NCBI GenBank assembly: GCA_946547205.1 | Contig: CAMNPA010000097.1 | Span: 1-5,760 of the forward strand | DNA: 5,760 nucleotides | Source of the DNA: an uncultured Selenomonadales bacterium | Lineage (GTDB): Bacteria > Bacillota > Negativicutes > Selenomonadales > Selenomonadaceae | Direction: 5' to 3' | Part shown: piece by piece, positions 1 through 4,356 of the stretch | Layout of the letters: each line of letters begins with the position of its first letter | Position numbering within the stretch: position 1 is the stretch's first letter | Notes under the pieces: generated by a model | Seen by the model: only the letters and a program-made list of their open reading frames with translations | Told to the model about the DNA's origin: nothing | The model's database searches: none | Translations under genes and position numbers: made by a program

Positions 1-1
1 T

Positions 2-247
2 GACGGTCACATTCAGCGGCAATCAAAAGGATTATCCGCGCCCTGCGGCGAAAAAATATCGTTAATCTGTGTTCGCGCTGACGGGCAATTAGTCTTAGAA
101 AATTTCTTTACGAAACTCTTGCGTGATGAAGGTCTCAATGCTCACTCGTTCCGTCATACGCACGCAACACAGCTGATAGAAAGTGGCGCGGCACCAAAAG
201 GCGTAGCAGGACGTCTTGGACACGCGAATACAATACGCAGACATTAA
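2..247 (+). pseudogene. Tyrosine recombinase (phage-type integrase), C-terminal remnant
   Basis: Reading frame 2 is open from the window edge to TAA at 245-247. From about position 65 it reads as the end of a tyrosine recombinase catalytic domain: an ICVRADGQ-like strand, then LNAHSFRHTHATQLIESGA and GRLGHAN. The H-x-x-R pair of the active site is at 143-154 (HSFR) and the later LGH histidine is at 221-223. The frame ends six codons after that histidine (HANTIRRH stop), so the segment that should carry the nucleophilic tyrosine is missing, and neither other frame restores it convincingly. Bases 2-64 match the family poorly in this frame. Frame 3 there reads as a different peptide ending at 63-65, which suggests a rearrangement or frameshift upstream as well. 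The gene is therefore judged non-functional. It is probably a relic of an integrated element. The N-terminal part lies outside the window. Confidence 0.75.
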
Positions 248-277
248 GGCAGAAATGCTTTGATGTTATTTAATTTT

Positions 278-283
278 AAGGAG
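278..283 (+). promoter_or_regulatory. Ribosome binding site of ftsQ
   Basis: AAGGAG lies 10 bases before the ATG at 294 and fixes the start of ftsQ. No convincing -35/-10 pair was seen between the recombinase remnant and this site. Confidence 0.8.
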
Positions 284-293
284 AAGAAATTTT

Positions 294-1031
294 ATGGCAG
301 TCATAAGACGCAGACGAAATTTCGGGTGTTTCTTCAAAGGCTTGACGTTCCTTGTCGTGAGCGCGGCGGTTATCGCTTTTTTCGTCTATGTGCCGTTCTT
401 CACGCTAAGCGAAATAAAACTTGACGGCGCAAAATATTTGACGCAAGAAGACATCACGAAAATCGCCGACATTTACATTGGAGAGCCGCTGTTCAAATTG
501 GAAACGGACGTTGTGCAAAGTCGACTGTCAAAAGATTTGCGAATCGCTGAAGTGACAGTGCGCCGACGTTTGCCGCACACGCTGGAAATAAAAATCAAGG
601 AACGTCGACCGCTTGCAATGATTCAGTGCAATTACGGCTATCTTGACCTTGACCACGACGGTACCGTTTTGGACAGCTACAAGACTTTGAAGACGATGCA
701 GATACCGATGATAACCGGCGCGGCTGTTCGCGATTTGTATATCGGCGACGTGATTGACGACGAGATTGTCAAAAAAATTCTCGGCTTTCTGCACATGTTG
801 AATGAGGAAACTCTCAATCGTCTGTCGGAAATTGCTATCGTCGAACAAAATTACATTGTCCTTTACAGCGCGACCGATCGTCCCGTGCAAATTCGTATCG
901 GCAAATTGGAGCGGCTTGACGAGAAGGCGCACTTGACGGAAGAATTTTTGAACAACCTGGAGAAAAATCCTCACGCCGTCGAATACGTCGACTTCAACTA
1001 CACCGCGCCATTCATCAAGCTCGCGGAATAA
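294..1031 (+). CDS. ftsQ: Cell division protein FtsQ/DivIB
   Basis: This is a bitopic membrane protein of the divisome. In the family, FtsQ/DivIB forms a complex with FtsL and FtsB (DivIC) at midcell and regulates septal peptidoglycan synthesis by FtsW/FtsI. The sequence shows a short basic cytoplasmic tail (RRRR at residues 5-8), one transmembrane segment at about 16-36, and directly after it a POTRA domain at about 37-106 (FTLSEIKLDGAKYLT, then VRRRLPHTLEIKIKERRPLAMI). The beta domain of the family extends to about residue 235. The length of 245 residues is typical. ATG is preceded by AAGGAG at 10 bases. The gene usually sits between murB/ddl and ftsA in a dcw cluster. Here it is flanked by a recombinase relic upstream, has its own terminator, and meets a convergent phosphatase gene downstream, so no downstream division gene is co-transcribed. 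Confidence 0.93.
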   Translation: MAVIRRRRNFGCFFKGLTFLVVSAAVIAFFVYVPFFTLSEIKLDGAKYLTQEDITKIADIYIGEPLFKLETDVVQSRLSKDLRIAEVTVRRRLPHTLEIKIKERRPLAMIQCNYGYLDLDHDGTVLDSYKTLKTMQIPMITGAAVRDLYIGDVIDDEIVKKILGFLHMLNEETLNRLSEIAIVEQNYIVLYSATDRPVQIRIGKLERLDEKAHLTEEFLNNLEKNPHAVEYVDFNYTAPFIKLAE

Positions 1032-1032
1032 A

Positions 1033-1049
1033 TAGGAACTAGGGACTAG
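1033..1049. repeat. Heptamer tandem repeat, TAGGRAC x 2.4
   Basis: TAGGAAC (1033-1039), TAGGGAC (1040-1046) and TAG (1047-1049) form two and a half copies of a 7-base unit. The adjoining TTCCTA is an inverted copy, which creates the ftsQ terminator hairpin. It is the first of three short heptamer arrays in this part of the window. Confidence 0.6.
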
Positions 1050-1063
1050 TTCCTAATTTTTTT
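1033..1063 (+). terminator. Rho-independent terminator of ftsQ
   Basis: A perfect 9-bp stem (TAGGAACTA at 1033-1041, TAGTTCCTA at 1047-1055) with a 5-base loop is followed by seven Ts at 1057-1063. It begins two bases after the ftsQ stop codon. The hairpin overlaps the last codons and TAG stop of the convergent phosphatase gene. Read on the minus strand, the stem is followed only by TTTATT, so termination in that direction would be weaker. Confidence 0.8.
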
Positions 1064-1495
1064 CAGCAGAGCATAGCAGCCGGCAATCACGTCGCGATAA
1101 GTTTCGGCGTAGTCGTCGGTATACCACGGGTCGGCAACGTCGCGATGTTCGCCCGCAAAATCCATCAGCAGAAAAATTTTTCCGTCAGGGTCGCCGCCGC
1201 AAATTTCCCGCATATCGTGAACGTTGGAACGGTCAAGCCCGATGAGATAATCGAAGTGCTCATAATCCCACGAATTCAACTGAACGGAAGTACGTCTCGT
1301 AAAAGGGACGTTATTTTTTTTCAGCTCGCGTTCAGTGCCGTTTGACATTGGCGTTCCAACTGCAGCATGACAGCCCGCCGATTCAATACGAAAATTTTTT
1401 TCAAGCCCTGCCTGCGCGACAAAGTGTTTCATCACGAATTCGGCCATCGGCGAACGGCAAATGTTTCCGAAGCAAACGAAAATTATTTTTGTCAA
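1046..1495 (-). CDS. Low-molecular-weight protein tyrosine phosphatase
   Basis: This cytoplasmic enzyme removes phosphate from phosphotyrosine. In bacteria, members of the family often act on tyrosine kinases of capsule or exopolysaccharide synthesis (Wzb/PtpA type). The sequence shows the N-terminal P-loop CFGNICRS, with nucleophile Cys8 and Arg14 in C-x5-R, and the late general acid Asp122 in ADPWY. The 149-residue length is typical. The P-loop has Ile12 where the arginine phosphatase YwlE carries Thr, which favours phosphotyrosine over phosphoarginine. The start is TTG at 1495: GGAGGT (1504-1509) lies 8 bases upstream, and an in-frame TGA two codons before excludes any earlier start. No polysaccharide kinase gene is visible nearby, so the substrate is unknown. 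The gene converges on ftsQ and its last codons lie in the ftsQ terminator. Confidence 0.93.
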   Translation of the reverse strand: MTKIIFVCFGNICRSPMAEFVMKHFVAQAGLEKNFRIESAGCHAAVGTPMSNGTERELKKNNVPFTRRTSVQLNSWDYEHFDYLIGLDRSNVHDMREICGGDPDGKIFLLMDFAGEHRDVADPWYTDDYAETYRDVIAGCYALLKKIRN

Positions 1496-1503
1496 AGTTC
1501 ATT

Positions 1504-1509
1504 ACCTCC
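1504..1509 (-). promoter_or_regulatory. Ribosome binding site deciding the TTG start of the phosphatase
   Basis: GGAGGT on the minus strand is 8 bases from the TTG at 1495. An ATG at 1502-1500 lies only one base from it and is out of frame, so the TTG is the real start. Confidence 0.8.
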
Positions 1510-1522
1510 ATAAGCAAGCGAC

Positions 1523-1562
1523 AATCAGCGCGGGCAAAAGATTCGCGACGCTGATTTTTTTT
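1523..1562 (+). terminator. Orphan plus-strand terminator-like hairpin
   Basis: AATCAGCG (1523-1530) pairs with CGCTGATT (1549-1556) around a GC-containing loop that can pair further through CG/CG. Eight Ts run from 1555 to 1562. It is oriented for plus-strand transcripts, yet no plus-strand gene lies between the ftsQ terminator and this point. On the minus strand the same hairpin lies in the 5' leader of the phosphatase gene. It could stop antisense or read-through transcription from ftsQ. Confidence 0.5.
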
Positions 1563-1591
1563 CGGGAAAAAGCAGATTGACGCCGCTGTCA

Positions 1592-1608
1592 GTTTTGAGT
1601 TTTGAGTT
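1592..1608. repeat. Heptamer tandem repeat, GTTTTGA x 2.4
   Basis: GTTTTGA occurs at 1592-1598 and 1599-1605, followed by a partial GTT. It lies in the gene-free stretch upstream of the phosphatase gene. Confidence 0.6.
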
Positions 1609-1624
1609 GATGACGCAAAAAATA

Positions 1625-1638
1625 ATTCCTCATTCCTG
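1625..1638. repeat. Heptamer tandem repeat, ATTCCTS x 2
   Basis: ATTCCTC (1625-1631) is followed directly by ATTCCTG (1632-1638). This is the third heptamer array, 17 bases from the previous one and 5 bases before the inverted-repeat element. Confidence 0.5.
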
Positions 1639-1643
1639 GAGCA

Positions 1644-1760
1644 TGTTGGTAAAGCCGCATTGAATAGAATTGAGAGCCGGCGTGCAGGGACTCATCAGCA
1701 AAGAAAAAGTAAGTTCAATAAACATAAAAGCAATCACGAGCCAAATGCACTTTACCAACA
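1644..1760. mobile_element. 117-bp element with 11-bp perfect terminal inverted repeats (MITE-like, tentative)
   Basis: TGTTGGTAAAG at 1644-1654 is the exact reverse complement of CTTTACCAACA at 1750-1760. The similarity continues imperfectly inwards (GCATT shared, with a one-base offset). The ends are TG...CA, as in many transposable elements. The interior carries no coding potential that I can see. The right end abuts, and supplies the last three codons (TGT TGG TAA) of, the truncated coiled-coil gene copy, as an insertion would. Flanks share only CA on each side, so a target duplication is not established. A long-range RNA hairpin is the main alternative. Confidence 0.4.
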
Positions 1761-1826
1761 CACCCTAGTCGCTACCGTACTAACTTGTTGCTCAAGGCCG
1801 GTCAAACGTTCTTCTGTTGTTGCCAT
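1752..1826 (-). pseudogene. Truncated second copy of the coiled-coil membrane protein gene
   Basis: The minus strand from ATG at 1826 encodes MATTEERLTGLEQQ, nearly identical to the first 12 residues of the full gene just upstream (MATTEERLAGLE). It then runs to VSTVATRVCW and TAA at 1752-1754, 24 residues in all. Similarity to the full copy extends into the leader: bases 1827-1847 match 2166-2187 with few changes. The ribosome binding site AAGGAG of the full copy has become AATGAG here. The last codons come from the right end of the inverted-repeat element, so the rest of the gene has been lost or displaced. It starts 27 bases after the stop of the full copy, which fits a tandem duplication followed by truncation. 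Confidence 0.7.
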
Positions 1827-1853
1827 TGCAAGCATCTCATTGCAATCAAGCCG

Positions 1854-2165
1854 TCACTTCAACACCGCGATAATCAAGCCGCCAATCGCAACCATAATCG
1901 CTCCGACGCCTATCATCGTCTGAATAAAATTCGTGTGCATCTGTTTGCCCAAATCATCAATTTTACTGTAGAAACGTTCGTTCATTTCGTGCATGTCCGT
2001 CGCGTGCTTAGCGTTCATCTCTTTCATTTCGGCATCGTGCTTGGCTTGAGCGGCATCTTGTCTGTCCTGCAAGCGTCGAATGTCTTCGCGTTGTTCATGA
2101 ATCTCTTGCATGAAGAGTTCAAATTTCGTTTCAAGACCGGCTAAACGTTCTTCTGTTGTTGCCAT
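1854..2165 (-). CDS. Small coiled-coil protein with C-terminal membrane anchor, function unknown
   Basis: The protein has 103 residues. Residues 1-75 are strongly charged and predicted to be helical coiled coil (LAGLETKFELFMQEI, then IRRLQDRQ). Two adjacent 11-residue repeats lie at 41-51 (AKHDAEMKEMN) and 52-62 (AKHATDMHEMN). One hydrophobic segment at about 80-102 (FIQTMIGVGAIMVAIGGLIIAVL) ends the protein with a single Lys after it, as in a tail-anchored protein. The layout resembles XhlA-type haemolysin/holin-associated proteins, but no signature was recognised, so no function is assigned. ATG at 2165 is preferred because AAGGAG (2175-2180) lies 9 bases upstream. The in-frame ATG at 2174 directly abuts that site. 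It follows a 32-residue membrane protein gene by 19 bases and is followed by a truncated copy of itself. Confidence 0.75.
   Translation of the reverse strand: MATTEERLAGLETKFELFMQEIHEQREDIRRLQDRQDAAQAKHDAEMKEMNAKHATDMHEMNERFYSKIDDLGKQMHTNFIQTMIGVGAIMVAIGGLIIAVLK
1980..2045 (-). repeat. 33-bp tandem repeat inside the coiled-coil gene
   Basis: Two 33-base units encode the 11-residue repeats AKHDAEMKEMN (2045-2013) and AKHATDMHEMN (2012-1980). The unit length suits a hendecad coiled coil, so change in copy number would lengthen or shorten the stalk while keeping the frame. Confidence 0.6.
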
Positions 2166-2184
2166 TGTAATCATCTCCTTGCAA

Positions 2185-2283
2185 TTAAACGGTCAACATT
2201 TTGAACAGCATGTACAGCCCGAAAATCAAATTGGCGACCGCCGCCGCGATTATCGCACGAATTCCCCAACGCATTAACTTCAC
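2185..2283 (-). CDS. 32-residue hydrophobic membrane protein, function unknown
   Basis: A short frame starts with GTG at 2283-2281 and ends with TAA at 2187-2185. GGAGGT at 2291-2296 is 7 bases upstream, an almost ideal ribosome binding site. The product begins MKLMRWGIRAII, has a basic N-terminus (K2, R5, R9) and one predicted membrane span at about residues 10-28 (AIIAAAVANLIFGLYMLF), and ends KMLTV. Its stop is 19 bases before the start of the coiled-coil tail-anchored protein, so the two are probably translated from one mRNA. It may be a partner of that protein. Single-span peptides of this size include toxins of type I systems, holin-like peptides and regulators of membrane complexes. 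Nothing in the sequence selects among these. The evidence for it being a gene is the ribosome binding site, the spacing and the composition of the product. Confidence 0.65.
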   Translation of the reverse strand: MKLMRWGIRAIIAAAVANLIFGLYMLFKMLTV

Positions 2284-2290
2284 AGCAAAC

Positions 2291-2296
2291 ACCTCC
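2291..2296 (-). promoter_or_regulatory. Ribosome binding site of the 32-residue membrane protein
   Basis: GGAGGT on the minus strand is 7 bases before the GTG at 2283. It serves no other visible gene, which is the main support for the small frame being translated. Confidence 0.65.
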
Positions 2297-2345
2297 GAAT
2301 TGAACGATTAACAGGCTCAATGCCGGTTTCGATGATTGAAAAATT

Positions 2346-3434
2346 TTATACGCCTTGTTCTTCCAGCAGTTCGATAAAGTCGTTTAGGAATGCGCTGAAT
2401 TTTGCCGCGCCCTGATTGTTCATGTGATCACAGTCATAGAAATCTGAATCGTTCATTAAGTCCTTGAGCTCCCAGCCGTCGATGAAAATCGCAGTCGAAT
2501 GTTTCTTGCAGGCTTGTTCGACGAGACAATAAAACTCATCGAGCATTTTCTTGTTGAAATAGTTGGTATAACCTTCCGTCATTGGCGGCAAGAACATTAT
2601 CGGGCGAATGGCGTTATCTTCACAGAGCGCAAGATAATCGTCCAGGATTTTTATATTCTCGTCGCGTGTTTCGGGATAATTTTTTTCAGCCCATTCTTCA
2701 GCTCTTTTACGAGTGTTGAGCCGAGATATCTTGTTAATGAATCGTAATTTTTGAGGTTTGGCGTAGTGCGGATTATTGAGATCGAAGTTATCCAACGGAG
2801 CTTGGAATTCGAAATAGTCTTCGCGCAAAAAATTTCTGTACGATTCCATCGGGACGAAAAAATTATGCAGATCGTTAAACGCTATAAGGTAGTGCAACAT
2901 CAAAAAGGAGCCCGGAGTAACCTTGGAGCCATCATAATGAAAAGAGTAAGGAGCCAATCCAATCAGCGCATACCGAAACCTAATATGCCCCCCATATGAT
3001 ATAACAGTTTTTGCGGTCAAAAAGTTATAATACAGGTCTTGACTCACGCGAGCAAAATTGAAGAGCTTGCGTCTGAATTGCGTAACGTCCAAGCCGCGTT
3101 CGATATAGCTCATGCCCGTCGCGAACATTTCAAATTCCGCCGCGTGCTCCTTGAAATATCTGAACGAGCGTTCGATGAGAAATGAATCATACGTGGGATT
3201 TAACTCAACTATTTTATTTTTGGGCACAGCGTATTCTCGCAGCACATTTGAAAAATTTCGTGCCTCGTCGTCTTCCACGCAAAGAACGTAATCATAATAC
3301 ATGTCGCGGACACAGTCTTTGAGTTCATAGAGCGGTTTAAGCAACGTTTGCGGCAGACCGACACGCTCCAAAATTTTTTTTGCAGGTTCGACCTCGTCAA
3401 CGGCAATGGCGCAATATTTCAGTTCGGGATTCAA
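2346..3434 (-). CDS. Two-domain protein with SGNH-hydrolase-like C-terminus; start probably frameshifted
   Basis: The open frame encodes 362 residues. Residues 1-80 (KYCAIAVDEVEPAKKIL, YYDYVLCVEDDE, VPKNKIVELN) look like a small alpha/beta nucleotide-binding-type fold. From about residue 100 the protein resembles SGNH/GDSL hydrolases or DltD/AlgX-type acyltransferases. G107-M-S109-Y is a candidate nucleophile block, and D334-C-D-H337-M-N339 followed by GA fits the C-terminal DxxHxN block with its Asp/His pair. There is no signal peptide or membrane span, so it is likely cytoplasmic. A role in acyl or ester modification of a surface glycan is a guess. TTG at 3434 is the only start in this frame and has no ribosome binding site. 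A good site and ATG lie upstream at 3487 in another frame, so about 18 N-terminal residues are probably missing through a one-base deletion. Confidence 0.65.
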   Translation of the reverse strand: MNPELKYCAIAVDEVEPAKKILERVGLPQTLLKPLYELKDCVRDMYYDYVLCVEDDEARNFSNVLREYAVPKNKIVELNPTYDSFLIERSFRYFKEHAAEFEMFATGMSYIERGLDVTQFRRKLFNFARVSQDLYYNFLTAKTVISYGGHIRFRYALIGLAPYSFHYDGSKVTPGSFLMLHYLIAFNDLHNFFVPMESYRNFLREDYFEFQAPLDNFDLNNPHYAKPQKLRFINKISRLNTRKRAEEWAEKNYPETRDENIKILDDYLALCEDNAIRPIMFLPPMTEGYTNYFNKKMLDEFYCLVEQACKKHSTAIFIDGWELKDLMNDSDFYDCDHMNNQGAAKFSAFLNDFIELLEEQGV

Positions 3435-3487
3435 AAGCGAAAGGTTATCCGAAGTCTGTCAGTCCATGTCACAAGCAAAATTCGCAT
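3431..3487 (-). other. Short 5' frame with strong ribosome binding site, likely displaced N-terminus of the SGNH-like gene
   Basis: ATG at 3487 follows AAGGAG (3495-3500) by 7 bases and opens MRILLVTWTDRLRITFRF, ending with TGA at 3433-3431. The stop overlaps the TTG start of the large frame as TTGA. MRILLVTW resembles the first beta strand of an alpha/beta fold. The main frame is open from 3458 down, where it reads QTSDNLSLLNPE, so one extra base near 3459-3463 would join both into a protein of about 380 residues. Translational coupling of a true leader peptide is the alternative. Confidence 0.55.
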
Positions 3488-3505
3488 TTCAAAACTCCTT
3501 CAAGT

Positions 3506-4312
3506 TCAAGGCTCAATGACGCCAACTTTGACAAGATAAGTGTAAATGCCGCTGTCCTCGTTCGAGTCGGTGACGGCACTTGCAAGCTTTTTGACGGAGT
3601 CGGGAGCATTTGCCATAACAACGCTTTGCGGAATGAGTTCAAGCATTTCAACATCGTTGTAGTTGTCGCCGAATGCAATAGCCTCGTCAAGCGTGAAACC
3701 GTAATGTTTGAGCATGATTTGAATGCCCGTCGCCTTTGAAATGCTCTTGTCGACAATCTCCAGCAGATACGGTGCACTGCGCACGACGTTAAGCGCGGGA
3801 AATTTTTTGCCGAGTTCACGTTCCATTTCTTCACAAGTCGGCGGCTCGCACCTGATGAAAATTTTATTCGGCAAAAGATTATTGTTTAGCAGCTCGTCAA
3901 AATTTCCAAGCTCAACCGTTGCGCCGGTGTTATCCATTTCGCGCTGAATTCGTTCGTCCATCTTTTCTGTGACCCAGCGTCGTCCGGTGTAGTAGCTGAT
4001 CGAAATGTCCTGCCAACGACGATTCATTTCCGCCAAAATGTTTTTCGCGTCGACTGCGGGCATTTTTTTATCGAAAATAATTTCTTCCGTCTCGGTCAAA
4101 ACAAGTCCGCCGCCGTAGCTGATAACGGGCGTGTGCGCCATGTCGATTGCGTCGGTTATCGGGTAAATGGCTTCGGGCATTCGTGCGGAGACGAAGACGA
4201 ACTTCAAACCTTTAGCGACGACAGATTTAATTGCGTGAGCGTGGAGCGCAGTAAACGTTTTGTCGTTCTTAAGAAATGTTCCGTCGATGTCAGAGAAAAT
4301 AATTTTAATCAT
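3506..4312 (-). CDS. Cof-type HAD-IIB family phosphatase
   Basis: This is a cytoplasmic haloacid-dehalogenase-superfamily phosphatase of subfamily IIB. Members dephosphorylate sugar phosphates, flavin nucleotides, pyridoxal phosphate and similar small molecules. All four motifs are visible: motif I SDIDGT with nucleophile Asp8 and acid/base Asp10, motif II Ser42 in FVSAR, motif III Lys193 in KSISKATG, and motif IV GDNYND with Asp216 and Asp220 for magnesium binding. Residues of about 85-185 form the C2 cap characteristic of the IIB class. The length of 268 is usual. ATG at 4312 has AGGAGG (4321-4326) 8 bases upstream. It is the middle gene of the minus-strand operon, 44 bases after the YybS-like gene and 18 bases before the ATG of the SGNH-like gene. 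Substrate cannot be told from the sequence. Confidence 0.92.
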   Translation of the reverse strand: MIKIIFSDIDGTFLKNDKTFTALHAHAIKSVVAKGLKFVFVSARMPEAIYPITDAIDMAHTPVISYGGGLVLTETEEIIFDKKMPAVDAKNILAEMNRRWQDISISYYTGRRWVTEKMDERIQREMDNTGATVELGNFDELLNNNLLPNKIFIRCEPPTCEEMERELGKKFPALNVVRSAPYLLEIVDKSISKATGIQIMLKHYGFTLDEAIAFGDNYNDVEMLELIPQSVVMANAPDSVKKLASAVTDSNEDSGIYTYLVKVGVIEP

Positions 4313-4356
4313 TGAAAAGACCTCCTGTTGTGTGAAAAAATTTTTGGCAACGAAAT

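Noticed and set aside
528..974. Open frame of 148 codons on the minus strand
   Set aside because: It lies fully inside ftsQ on the opposite strand, has no ribosome binding site and no recognisable domain, whereas ftsQ has clear domain structure.
1500..1502. ATG as start of the phosphatase gene
   Set aside because: It is one base from the GGAGGT and in the wrong frame; an in-frame TGA lies between it and the P-loop reading.
1827..1845. ATTGCAA / TTGCAAT hairpin after the coiled-coil gene as a terminator
   Set aside because: The stem is AT-rich with no T-run, and it is explained by the copied leader of the truncated gene.
1660..2144. Plus-strand frames across the coiled-coil gene and its truncated copy
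   Set aside because: They are antisense to the duplicated reading frame and lack ribosome binding sites; their similarity to each other only mirrors the duplication.
2303..2326. Possible terminator between the SGNH-like gene and the 32-residue gene (AACCGGC / GCCTGTT hairpin)
   Set aside because: The stem has a mismatch and there is no T-run after it, so it gives no support for a transcript end.
3469..3834. Open frames of about 120 codons on both strands within the HAD gene
   Set aside because: They overlap a gene with all four HAD motifs and show atypical, low-complexity composition.
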